Shown here piece by piece: positions 7,211-14,421 of a stretch of DNA of 24,792 nt. The DNA is from Bacteroidota bacterium (lineage in GTDB: Bacteria; Bacteroidota; Ignavibacteria; Ignavibacteriales; Ignavibacteriaceae). The stretch lies in NCBI GenBank assembly GCA_023453665.1, contig JAEXTA010000073.1, positions 1 through 24,792 on the forward strand, written 5' to 3'. Made by a program: the position numbers and the translations under genes. The notes under the pieces are model-generated. The model searched no databases, was not told the DNA's origin, and saw only the letters and a program-made list of their open reading frames with translations. Positions within the stretch are counted from its first letter, which is position 1. Every line of letters begins with the position of its first letter.

Positions 7211-7292
7211 ATAAAAAACCCGGACGCGGGATTTGTCCGGGTTTATGGAAAACTCTGACCTGTGTTATAGTCAGGAATTAATTATCGAAAAG
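7211..7292 (-). terminator. Two-hairpin element 3: 3' UTR and terminator of the 7302 gene
   Basis: Minus strand: hairpin CTGAC (7274-7270) / GTCAG (7259-7255), a GTTTTCC linker, then a perfect 10-bp stem (7244-7235 / 7225-7216) followed by six T. A block of about 21 bases (7271-7291) is identical to 7725-7745 after the paralogous gene. It is either a conserved 3' UTR or a small RNA released from it. Confidence 0.7.
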
Positions 7293-7301
7293 TATTGTAG
7301 A

Positions 7302-7601
7302 TTAATTAGAGTCATCAGTAAAATCCTTCTTACCGGCAAGTTGTTCAAGCCTCATTAGATCAGGCGGAAATGTTTTTGCTATTCTGTAACTCTCAAATAG
7401 TTTTTTGGGTTCGACAGGAAAATTTTCGGGGATGCTCAGGTAATAATATTTGTAAATCGTGTCTGTATGATTGTTTTTGAATAAAGCCAAACCTTCTGAT
7501 TCTTCAGATCTTTCAATTAACCTTTTGATGCTGAGTGTGAACTCTTTATCCTTTTCCTTTTGAATTTCAAAATCATAAAACTTGATTGAATACCAATCCA
7601 T
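7302..7601 (-). CDS. Hypothetical WYSIK-type small protein, paralogue A
   Basis: A 99-residue soluble protein that starts MDWYSIK and contains KYYYLSIPENFPVEPKKLF followed by FPPDLMRLE. It is clearly paralogous to the protein encoded at 7764-8051: the same start, the same YYYLxIPExFP block near residues 50-62 and the same FPPxxMxLE near the C-terminus. No known family is recognised. The conserved Trp, Tyr and Pro positions suggest one compact domain. The upstream region has only a weak TTGGAA ribosome binding site. Each paralogue has its own two-hairpin terminator with conserved sequence, so the gene and its 3' UTR were duplicated together. Confidence 0.75.
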   Translation of the reverse strand: MDWYSIKFYDFEIQKEKDKEFTLSIKRLIERSEESEGLALFKNNHTDTIYKYYYLSIPENFPVEPKKLFESYRIAKTFPPDLMRLEQLAGKKDFTDDSN

Positions 7602-7660
7602 AAGAATTCCAATTATTTACTAATAATCGGAATTAAATTAAAAGAGTTAATCCATTTAAA

Positions 7661-7746
7661 AACAAAAACCCGGAAAAGTGGGATTTTTTCCGGGGTTTTG
7701 GAAAACCCTGACCCGTAATCTTAGTCAGGAATTAATTATCGAAAAT
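7661..7746 (-). terminator. Two-hairpin element 4: 3' UTR and terminator of the 7764 gene
   Basis: Minus strand: CCTGAC (7729-7724) / GTCAGG (7712-7707), GGTTTTCC linker, then TTTTCCGGG-type stem (7694-7686 / 7677-7669) followed by TTTTTG. The upstream block shared with element 3 is identical over about 21 bases. Confidence 0.7.
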
Positions 7747-7763
7747 AAACAGAAAAAATTTAG

Positions 7764-8051
7764 TCAGTAATTATAATCACCTTCAATAGGTTCAAGCATC
7801 ATAACAGCAGGTGGAAAAGTTCTGTGAACTTCAGCATTGTGTGAAAATATTTTTAATGGATCAAATGGAAAGCTTTCAGGAATGCGTAGATAGTAATACT
7901 GATAATGATTCAGTTTATGATTGTCCTTGTAAAGAGCAAATCCTTGCGGCTTATTAAGCCGGTTATTGAGATCACGAAATTCACCAATTAAATTTTTATC
8001 GGAACCACGCTCTACCTGCTTATGCGTTAATTTTATCGAATACCAATTCAT
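7764..8051 (-). CDS. Hypothetical WYSIK-type small protein, paralogue B
   Basis: A 95-residue soluble protein starting MNWYSIK, with QYYYLRIPESFPFDPLKIF near residues 51-69 and FPPAVMMLEPIEG at the end. It is the closest relative of the protein at 7302-7601 and differs mainly in the first 40 residues. The ATG at 8051 follows GAGGAGA at good spacing, a strong ribosome binding site. The gene is followed by a conserved two-hairpin terminator. The two copies lie head to tail on the minus strand, 163 bp apart, the pattern of a tandem duplication that has since diverged. Function unknown. Confidence 0.75.
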   Translation of the reverse strand: MNWYSIKLTHKQVERGSDKNLIGEFRDLNNRLNKPQGFALYKDNHKLNHYQYYYLRIPESFPFDPLKIFSHNAEVHRTFPPAVMMLEPIEGDYNY

Positions 8052-8104
8052 ATATTCTCCTCACCCTTCCAGATAATCGAATAAAATTCATACAAGTTGA
8101 TTGT

Positions 8105-8200
8105 TCACAATATTCCGAATAATCTAACCAACCCGTAAAGTATAAGAATTATGACAATGATAGTAAGAATAAAATGGGAATTAGATTTGTCGATAGCCAT
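8105..8200 (-). CDS. Probable 31-aa single-span membrane peptide
   Basis: A minus-strand frame from ATG (8200) to TGA encodes 31 residues: a short polar start MAIDKSNSHF, a hydrophobic helix of about 17 residues rich in Ile and Leu, then GLVRLFGIL. The size and topology are those of small membrane proteins such as regulatory subunits or type I toxin peptides. It lies between the terminator of element 5 and the 7764 gene. No Shine-Dalgarno sequence is visible. The rest of 8052-8280 holds nothing else. Confidence 0.4.
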   Translation of the reverse strand: MAIDKSNSHFILTIIVIILILYGLVRLFGIL

Positions 8201-8271
8201 ACTGAAATAATTTTTTTGTGGAAGATAAAAGTATAAGACAGAAAATTATAACCAATAAAAATGTGTTTGTA

Positions 8272-8366
8272 AACAAAAGCCCGAAGCGACGTGTAGGAAC
8301 ACTTCGGGCAGAGGGAAAGCAATTCTACTTGTATTTAGTCAGTCAAGGTGGGGTGTAGAATTACAT
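8272..8366 (-). ncRNA. Two-hairpin element 5: candidate free-standing small RNA
   Basis: On the minus strand a promoter-like pair (TTG at 8399-8397, TAATTTTG at 8376-8369, 20-bp spacing) is followed about 7 nt later by AATTCTAC (8362-8355) pairing with GTAGAATT (8328-8321) around a 26-nt loop. After the linker GCTTTCCCTCT comes the terminator stem GCCCGAAG/CTTCGGGC (8309-8302 / 8286-8279) with TTTTG. No gene lies upstream in the same transcript, because element 6 terminates just before the promoter. Expected RNA about 90 nt. Confidence 0.55.
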
Positions 8367-8368
8367 CT

Positions 8369-8399
8369 CAAAATTATATCAGAAAAAAATATCTTCCAA
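8369..8399 (-). promoter_or_regulatory. Bacteroidota-type promoter of element 5
   Basis: TTG (8399-8397) and TAATTTTG (8376-8369), 20 bp apart, match the -33 TTG / -7 TAnnTTTG pattern of primary-sigma promoters in this phylum. It lies between the terminator of element 6 and the 5' hairpin of element 5. Confidence 0.5.
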
Positions 8400-8400
8400 G

Positions 8401-8498
8401 AAAAAACCCGGGATATTAAGATCCCCGGGTTGTTAGGGCAAGTAATCCCGGTCAGTTTGTTTTGTGCTATGCGACAAGTGACCAGATCACTGTCACAA
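8401..8498 (-). ncRNA. Two-hairpin element 6: candidate small RNA with alternative folds
   Basis: Minus strand: GGTCA (8483-8479) pairs with TGACC (8454-8450) around a 24-nt loop, but its upstream arm can instead pair as GTGAC (8496-8492) / GTCAC (8482-8478); the two stems exclude each other. The terminator stem 8431-8421 / 8414-8405, with a bulged base, is followed by six T. A weaker promoter-like pair (TTTG at 8525-8522, TAAATTGT at 8502-8495) precedes it. No protein gene lies in the unit. Confidence 0.45.
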
Positions 8499-8526
8499 TT
8501 TAAATCTCAATTTTTAAAATGCAAAT

Positions 8527-8650
8527 AAAAAATGGATGCCCGCAACGCGGGGCAGGAACACTCAGGGTTTACCCGCCGCAGGCGCGGCGGGGGTTTCTCC
8601 AGGTAACTATTTTATCATCGTTGCACGGGTAAGCGGTAATCTGTTACCGG
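8527..8650 (-). ncRNA. Two-hairpin element 7: dispersed repeat copy 1, 3' of the T9SS gene
   Basis: Minus strand: GGTAAC (8648-8643) pairs with GTTACC (8607-8602) around a 35-nt loop, then TGGAGAAA, a very GC-rich hairpin (8591-8584 / 8579-8572), and CCCGC/GCGGG (8551-8547 / 8543-8539) followed by ATCCATTTTTT. It is closely similar over about 100 bp to 20138-20241. The extra GC-rich hairpin is absent from that copy. It lies 46 bp after the stop of the T9SS gene on the same strand, so it may be that gene's terminator, an independent RNA, or both. Confidence 0.55.
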
Positions 8651-8696
8651 CAATAATCAAATCAATTAATTAATTAATTCAATTCGTGATTATTAT

Positions 8697-9746
8697 CTAT
8701 TTAATTAACTGCATCTTCCTTGCTGTTGTAAAATTTCCTGCTGTCATTTTACAGATATACACTCCGCTTGAAAGTTCTGATGCATCGAAGGTTACTTCGT
8801 GACTTCCGGCGGCATTGCTTTCATTCACAAGTGTTGCAACCTCATTCCCGATTAAATCGTAAATTTTAATCGTGACAAATTGTATACTACCCAATGAATA
8901 ATGTATTCTTGTAGCCGGATTGAATGGGTTGGGATAATTTTGTTCAAGTATAAATTCATCCAACTCGGACGCTTTCTCATTTATATCAACCAAACCTGGT
9001 TTTAGCAACACCTGGCATCCTCCGTTTACAAATCCTGTATCAGGTGCTGAAATATCTACGCCGCCAACACCAACAAAAGCTCCTTCATTGCAGAGATATA
9101 TATATTCTTTATCGCCATAACCATTATGTATTTTCTTGATTCTCAGGCATTGATATGAACCGGTTTGGAGAATCAGAGTTCCATAACCATCAATAACAGT
9201 CTCTTCAAAACTCGTTGAATAATTGGTCGAAAGTACACCTCCTGAACCGTTGAAAGTTGTATCATACTTTTCAATCTGTTGGCTGAATGAAGAACCATAA
9301 CTTGCGGGGAATATTGCTGCTATCTCATAAGGTACATAATGCACAAACTTAATATCAGGTATTAATGAAGCTTCGCCTGTTACATAAATAGTATCATTCA
9401 CAATATAAAAAACTGGATTTTTTTCTATCGTTGTTTCACTCTCACCAAAAGCAACAGCATCTGCCGGATAACGTGGTGCCAGCAATGGAAGGCTGCTTAC
9501 TAAATAATTATATGATACATTAAGGTTTGAAAGGCTTATTGAACTGAAATCATAAATATTCGGCCCGCCTGTTTGTCCGATATTGAAACTGCCTTCACCT
9601 CCGGTATAATAATGAAAACTACCCGGTGTAAATAAACTCGAAAATGATTCTGTCTCCAGTATTACCTGGGAATAGATATTTCCATAAAAACAAAATAGAA
9701 AACCAATTAATGAAATTAATCGGATGGTTTGCTTGAAAGGTAACAT
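8697..9746 (-). CDS. Secreted protein with type IX secretion sorting domain
   Basis: A 349-residue exported protein. The signal peptide covers about residues 1-26 (a hydrophobic core, then IYSQ). The middle part is beta-rich with many Ser, Thr, Tyr and Gly and no recognised catalytic motif. The last 85 residues form a type A T9SS C-terminal domain: LEQNYPNPFNPATRI at about 267-281, then IYDLIGNEVATLV and the final SSGVYICKMTAGNF...KMQLIK. In T9SS bacteria this domain directs the protein through the outer membrane and is removed or anchored at the surface. AGGGAG precedes the ATG at 9746 at good spacing. It is transcribed alone, divergently from the kinase at 10241, and element 7 lies just downstream. 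Confidence 0.85.
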   Translation of the reverse strand: MLPFKQTIRLISLIGFLFCFYGNIYSQVILETESFSSLFTPGSFHYYTGGEGSFNIGQTGGPNIYDFSSISLSNLNVSYNYLVSSLPLLAPRYPADAVAFGESETTIEKNPVFYIVNDTIYVTGEASLIPDIKFVHYVPYEIAAIFPASYGSSFSQQIEKYDTTFNGSGGVLSTNYSTSFEETVIDGYGTLILQTGSYQCLRIKKIHNGYGDKEYIYLCNEGAFVGVGGVDISAPDTGFVNGGCQVLLKPGLVDINEKASELDEFILEQNYPNPFNPATRIHYSLGSIQFVTIKIYDLIGNEVATLVNESNAAGSHEVTFDASELSSGVYICKMTAGNFTTARKMQLIK

Positions 9747-10240
9747 TTTAATTTCTCCCTGTAATATTATGTTAAGCGTAATGCTGTATTAACTTATATA
9801 TTTTTATTTACAAACAAAAGATTAATTATTTCCTTAACAGTATAGGTGTAACCAATATTATCGGTTTCTTATTTGGAAAGTTTAGTAGTAAAACTTTATG
9901 ACTTCTAATCTCAATCTCATCACTCAAAACTCACACCTATTAGTTTGGACTTAATTCAAAATTCAAAACTCAACATTATTTCCACCTCGTCCAGTCTTCC
10001 TGCCTGTCCCAATGGGGAACTCGTTTCAGTATCTGTATTTATTTTTAATTCATAACTCAAAATTCAACACTCATAATTATTTTGTTCCCGCTTTTGCTAT
10101 TCATTCGCTTTCGTCCTGGAGTGTCAGGTTTGTTACACAGGGCGGTCATTCTCTGGCGGCCTAACACTCGATATAAATCATCCACTGCCTTTCCTGTTCT
10201 TTTTTTATTATGTTGTACCGTAAAAGTTTAATAAAATAAA
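9747..10240. other. Divergent intergenic region with AATTCAAAACTC-type microrepeats
   Basis: About 490 bp between divergent genes. It carries several imperfect copies of ATTCAAAACTCAACA-like words (9918-9935, 9956-9977, 10049-10077), a small hairpin around CCCAATGGG (10008-10016), and no convincing gene. Promoters for both flanking genes must lie here but I could not place them. Confidence 0.4.
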
Positions 10241-12418
10241 ATGATTGATCGGTTTAATTCAGTTCAGAGCAGAATAATTTTACTTATATCTATCCTTGTT
10301 ATAGTATTTCTTGCAGGGATATATCTACAGAATAATTCTGAATCAAAACGTCTTGAACTGTTGTTGAAGAACGAAGAAGATCAAAAGAATATTTTACTGC
10401 AAAATACAATTGAGTTACAGGGCAAAAGTCTGCAAGTCTTTGCTTATGACTATACTTATTGGGATGAACTACTGAACTTCGTTCAAAACCCGGATACACA
10501 ATGGGCAAAAATAAATATCAATGATGTACTGCCCACATTTAATGTAAGTGGAACAAAAATCTTAAATAAAAATTTTAAAACTATTTATACCGCAGTATCC
10601 GATAATAACTTCAAAGCTTTAGATAGAATTATTGATTCTCAGGTTAATACCGGTTCTCTTACCTCAAATCCATTCCAGCATTTTTATTTAATGATTCTCG
10701 ATGAGCTCATTGAAATCCGTACTGCACCCGTTCAGCCAAGTGACGATGTGAACAGATCAACGCCCCCAAAAGGTTTTATGATAGCCTACAGAGTTTGGGA
10801 TAAACAATTCCTCGATGTACTTGGTATTATTTTATCAAGTACTATTAAATTAATTAAACCGGAAATTGTTAAAACGGATTTAATAATCGGTGGCGGCGAA
10901 ACAACTTCAATTACTTCATCAATTGTCCTGACTGATCAGGAAAAAAAACCTGTCTGCCAGTTGCTCGTTATAAGTAAATCTGAAATCATCGAACGGCTTT
11001 TAAGTATATTTAATTATCAATACAACCTAACCATAATCTTTGCTGTCATAATTATGGTTACAATTTCAATTTTTCTTTTTCTCTATGTTAATCATCCTCT
11101 CAAACTGATTACAAGAAGTCTTGAAAATGAAGACCCCGGTTCACTCATCTCACTTTCCAAAGTTAAAAATGAATTCGGCAGGTATGCTCTATTAATAATT
11201 CAGTTTTTTGGACAGAAATCAAATCTTGAAAGAGAGATAATTGAAAGAAAGAAAATTGAAAAGTCCTTAAAGGAAAGTGAACAATTATATAAAACAATTT
11301 TTGACACTTCTGCGGATGCGTTTGTTTTTTTAGATAAGGATTTTATAGCGGCATATATCAGTCATCGTTTTACCGAACTTACTTCTTATAAGTTGGACGA
11401 TCTTTCTGGTAAAAATTATTTTCGTACTGTCATCCATCATTCACCGGATATTCTTGCTGAAGTTGCTGCCTCTGAAGCATTAAAAAAAATTATCGGTCCG
11501 TTTGATTCAGTTTTAAAAAGTATCAATGATAAAACAATTTACGTTAACATAATTATGTCTCCGGTAAAAATAAAAGATGAGCCGTACTTGCTTATCAGGT
11601 ATACTGATATTGGTGAAAAAAAATTACTTGAGGCTGAAACAGAAAAACATCAGAAACAGATTCAACAGGCCGGTAAACTGGCTTCACTCGGTTTGCTGGT
11701 TGCTGGTGTTGCCCATGAAATAAACAATCCGAACGCATTTATATCTGTCAACATCCCTTATATCAGACAATATTTTTATGAAATCTTCCCCATATTGGAT
11801 GAGTATTATACTAAACATCCTGGTTTTAAAATTGGTAAGGTACCTTATGATATTTTTAAAGATGATGTAAGTGATTTACTAAACGACTTGAGGGAAGGGA
11901 CTGACAGAATCAATCGTATAGTTAATGATCTTAAAGATTTTGCAAAAGTCGATTTGGAAATAAAATACGAGGAATGTAATCTTACAACTATCATTGAAAC
12001 ATCTTTACGGTTATTAGCAAATCAGGTTAAATCCAAAAATGCGATAGTGGTGTTTGACCATAGTAAAAATGTACTTGTTTTCGGTGATGCGCACAAACTC
12101 GGGCAGGTAATGATTAATGTTCTCGTTAATGCTGTCGAAGCTGTTAAACAAGGTAAAGGGAAAATTGAAATAACGTATGTTGAAAAAGCAGAAGGTGATT
12201 TAGTGTGCCGGGTCAGCGATAATGGTCATGGTATCTCAGCAAAAGAAATTGAAAAAGTTTTTGATCCTTTTTATACTACAAAAGGTGCGACCGGCGGAAC
12301 AGGACTTGGTTTATCTGTATCCCGAAGTATAATGGAAAGTATGGGACACGGTATAAGTATTGAAAGTGAAGAAAAAATCGGGACAACTGTTTCTTTAATT
12401 TTCTCAGGGAAGAAATGA
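10241..12418 (+). CDS. CHASE4-PAS sensor histidine kinase
   Basis: A 725-residue membrane kinase. A first transmembrane helix at about 12-30 and a second at about 263-285 enclose a periplasmic CHASE4 domain with the hallmark AYDYTYWDELLNF at 68-80. A PAS domain follows at about 345-460. The dimerisation region carries phospho-acceptor H492 in the motif AHEINNP, the type seen in NtrB-like kinases. The ATP-binding domain has N (near 630), G1 (DNGHGI, about 659), F (FDPFYTTK) and G2 (GGTGLGL, about 685) boxes, so it should be active. The AHEINNP type and the next gene, which overlaps closely (1-bp gap) and encodes an NtrC-like regulator, make a cognate pair very likely. No Shine-Dalgarno sequence precedes the ATG. 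The ligand is unknown. It is paralogous in its sensor half to the kinase at 17001. Confidence 0.9.
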   Translation: MIDRFNSVQSRIILLISILVIVFLAGIYLQNNSESKRLELLLKNEEDQKNILLQNTIELQGKSLQVFAYDYTYWDELLNFVQNPDTQWAKININDVLPTFNVSGTKILNKNFKTIYTAVSDNNFKALDRIIDSQVNTGSLTSNPFQHFYLMILDELIEIRTAPVQPSDDVNRSTPPKGFMIAYRVWDKQFLDVLGIILSSTIKLIKPEIVKTDLIIGGGETTSITSSIVLTDQEKKPVCQLLVISKSEIIERLLSIFNYQYNLTIIFAVIIMVTISIFLFLYVNHPLKLITRSLENEDPGSLISLSKVKNEFGRYALLIIQFFGQKSNLEREIIERKKIEKSLKESEQLYKTIFDTSADAFVFLDKDFIAAYISHRFTELTSYKLDDLSGKNYFRTVIHHSPDILAEVAASEALKKIIGPFDSVLKSINDKTIYVNIIMSPVKIKDEPYLLIRYTDIGEKKLLEAETEKHQKQIQQAGKLASLGLLVAGVAHEINNPNAFISVNIPYIRQYFYEIFPILDEYYTKHPGFKIGKVPYDIFKDDVSDLLNDLREGTDRINRIVNDLKDFAKVDLEIKYEECNLTTIIETSLRLLANQVKSKNAIVVFDHSKNVLVFGDAHKLGQVMINVLVNAVEAVKQGKGKIEITYVEKAEGDLVCRVSDNGHGISAKEIEKVFDPFYTTKGATGGTGLGLSVSRSIMESMGHGISIESEEKIGTTVSLIFSGKK

Positions 12419-12419
12419 A

Positions 12420-12770
12420 ATGAATCTTGCTTCAATTCTTATCGTAGATGATGAACCTTCTTTCTTAAGATCAATAAGGAGAATTTTATGGCAGGAAGGT
12501 TATACAAATATTACTATGGAAGAGGACGCTTCTAAAGTTCCACTGTTACTTGGTATGCAGCAGTTTGATGTCATCCTGCTTGATGTGACTATGCCGGTAA
12601 TTGATGGTGTTACACTTCTCGAAGTTATCCAGGCAACTCATCCCGACATTCCGGTTATTATGCTCACTGCTAACCACTCATATAAATCTGCATTCGATTC
12701 GATAAAGTTAGGTGCTTATGAATATCTTTTAAAACCGCCTGATACAGACAGACTGCTCTTGACAATTTAG
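12420..12770 (+). pseudogene. NtrC-family response regulator, receiver half, ending at in-frame TAG
   Basis: A 116-residue receiver domain with the acidic pocket D10-D11, phospho-acceptor D55 in LLDVTMP, the conserved Thr (MLTAN) and Lys (LLKPP). The frame ends at a TAG (12768-12770). Reading on in the same frame gives the normal linker of NtrC-family regulators (RAVQQRMFIRERDSLR) straight into the sigma54 ATPase at 12789, so this is the first part of one interrupted gene. The ATG follows AGGGAAG and lies 1 bp after the kinase stop. If the TAG is real, the product is a stand-alone receiver that can no longer control the ATPase in cis. It could also be a recent nonsense mutation, a suppressed codon or a sequence error. 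Labelled as pseudogene because of the interruption, though each half may be expressed. Confidence 0.85.
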
Positions 12771-12788
12771 CGTGCAGTTCAGCAAAGA

Positions 12789-13784
12789 ATGTTCATAAGG
12801 GAACGCGACTCGTTAAGATCGACGGGGGGATCTAAGTTAAAAAACCGTGATTTTTTTTCTGACATCATTACTAATTCCGCTTCTATGGAAAAAGTATTTG
12901 AGTTAGTAGAAATTTTTGCGCCTACCGATGAAACTGTTTTAATCACTGGTGAAACCGGGTCAGGCAAAGATTTGATTGCTGAAAAACTTTTCAGGCTGTC
13001 CCCAAGGAATGATAAACCTTTTGTAGTTGTTAACATTGCTGCTATTTCAGGTTCATTATTTGAATCAGAATTGTTCGGTCACGAAAAGGGTGCTTTCACC
13101 GGCGCCACTTCTGAAAAAAACGGTTTCTTTGAATCTGCCGATGGCGGAACTATTTTTTTGGATGAGATCGGCGAACTCCCCAAAGAATTACAGGGAAAAT
13201 TACTTCGTACAATTCAATACGGTGAAATTTACAGAATAGGAAACCCGAAACCGGTTCCTCTTGATATAAGAATTATTGCTGCAACAAATAAAGATTTACC
13301 GCTGTCGGTTAGCAAAGGAGAATTTAGGGCAGATCTTTATTACAGGTTGAATCGGGGATATATTCCAATCCCTCCTTTGCGTGAAAGAGGTAATGATGTC
13401 AAATTATTAGCTTATCATTTTCTGAAAATTGGTTGTGATACTTTCAAAAAAAATATTACGGAAATTAATCCCGTCGCACTTGAATCTTTACAGAACTATC
13501 ACTTTCCGGGAAACGTAAGAGAACTTGAAAATATTATTTTGAATGCTGTTGCTAAAACTCCTGATAACGGGATAATAGAAAATCTGGAGTTGCCTAAATC
13601 AAAAATTAAAACCACCTCATTTACTAAATCAGAGGAAGAATTAGTTTCTCTTGCTGAAGTTGAAAAACAGCATATTCTTAATGTGCTTGAAGCTGTTTCG
13701 GGAAACGTAACTAAAGCCTCCGGCATATTAGGTATTAGTGAAAGAACTCTTCAAAGACGGTTGAAACAAATCAGGGAACAATAG
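12789..13784 (+). pseudogene. NtrC-family sigma54 activator, ATPase and DNA-binding half
   Basis: A 331-residue sequence with a complete sigma54-interacting AAA+ domain: Walker A GETGSGKD at 54-61, GAFTGA at 101-106, Walker B TIFLDE at 121-126, and arginine-containing LRERGNDVKLL. A C-terminal Fis-type helix-turn-helix ends in ASGILGISERTLQRRLKQ. It is in the same frame as the receiver domain at 12420 and separated from it by a single TAG. The ATG at 12789 lies inside what would be the linker, without a good ribosome binding site; re-initiation there or readthrough could both yield product. Every catalytic motif is preserved, so the lesion is either recent or tolerated. A receiver-free version of such activators is often constitutively active. 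The neighbouring sigma54-like promoter at 13884 is a likely target. Confidence 0.85.
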
Positions 13785-13788
13785 CTGG

Positions 13789-13814
13789 CGACAAATCTGA
13801 CGTCAAAATTGTCG
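13789..13814. promoter_or_regulatory. 26-bp near-perfect palindrome centred on TGACGTCA
   Basis: CGACAA (13789-13794) and TTGTCG (13809-13814) flank a perfect TGACGTCA (13798-13805). Only two symmetric positions mismatch. It begins 5 bp after the regulator stop codon and about 95 bp before a sigma54-like promoter. It could be an upstream activator site for the adjacent activator's own helix-turn-helix, or a weak terminator followed by TTTAAAGTTTT. The 8-bp centre leaves no room for a hairpin loop, which favours a protein-binding site. Confidence 0.5.
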
Positions 13815-13883
13815 TTTAAAGTTTTATTTTCTAATCTCTGTTTGTTTTCTTTCACAAAAGCTGAAAAAATATAAAGCGCCTCA

Positions 13884-13898
13884 AGGCATAGTAATTGT
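13884..13898 (+). promoter_or_regulatory. Sigma54-like promoter of the pilin-like operon
   Basis: AGGCAT, 5 bases, TTGT: a GG at 13885-13886 and GT at 13897-13898 are separated by 10 bp, against the GG-N10-GC consensus of -24/-12 promoters. One core base deviates. Predicted transcription start is near 13910, before the ATG at 13929. Confidence 0.35.
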
Positions 13899-13928
13899 CT
13901 TATCTCAAAGAAAAATTGGGGATTTGAG

Positions 13929-14417
13929 ATGAGTACACAATCTATGTTAACAATTGGTGCGATGGTTTTACTGACTTTAACCTCGATGCGATTTAATTCC
14001 TCGGCGCTTTCAAACCTAACTGCTGAAATTGAAAATAAAGTTTATTTGACTGCCTTCTCGCTTGCAGATGATCTTATTGAAGAGATCAAACAAAAAGCTT
14101 ACGATGAACAAACTGTTGAATTCCGTTCAATAAATCCTGCCGAACTAACGGCACCTGCCGGTATTGGTCCTGATTCAGCAGAAGTATGGCCAAACTTTGA
14201 TGACATTGATGATTACGATGGTTTCTCAAAAAATATAAACCTTCCTCATGTAGAAAATTATCATGTAACCTCAACTGTTACCTATGTTCAGGCTGCTGAT
14301 CCTGATCAGGTAAGCGGGACTCAAACATTTTTCAAAAAAGTTGAAGTTGAAGTTTCAAGTCCCTATTTGCGCGATCCGATAACAATGTCTTTTATATTTA
14401 CACTACATTCAAAATAA
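13929..14417 (+). CDS. Pilin-like protein 1 (type II/IV pseudopilin-like topology)
   Basis: A 162-residue protein with the shape of a minor pilin or pseudopilin: a hydrophobic N-terminal helix (about 6-28), a long amphipathic helix (LTAEIENKVYLTAFSLADDLIEEIK), then a beta-rich soluble part. The usual prepilin cleavage site (Gly followed by Phe-Thr-Leu-x-Glu) is absent, so processing by the standard prepilin peptidase is doubtful. TTGGGGA precedes the ATG. It starts an operon of three such proteins, and a sigma54-like promoter lies upstream. Sequence identity to named pilins cannot be judged here; the call rests on topology and context. Confidence 0.65.
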   Translation: MSTQSMLTIGAMVLLTLTSMRFNSSALSNLTAEIENKVYLTAFSLADDLIEEIKQKAYDEQTVEFRSINPAELTAPAGIGPDSAEVWPNFDDIDDYDGFSKNINLPHVENYHVTSTVTYVQAADPDQVSGTQTFFKKVEVEVSSPYLRDPITMSFIFTLHSK

Positions 14418-14421
14418 TCTT

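Noticed and set aside
6661..8650. CRISPR array
   Set aside because: The repeated elements differ in stem sequence, are irregularly spaced with genes in between, and lack identical repeats and spacers; no cas gene is present.
9900..10080. Functional direct-repeat array
   Set aside because: The ATTCAAAACTC-like words are degenerate, AT-rich and unevenly spaced; they look like simple-sequence drift.
12779..13036. 85-aa minus-strand frame over the NtrC linker
   Set aside because: It is a shadow of the sigma54 activator, whose motifs are clear on the plus strand.
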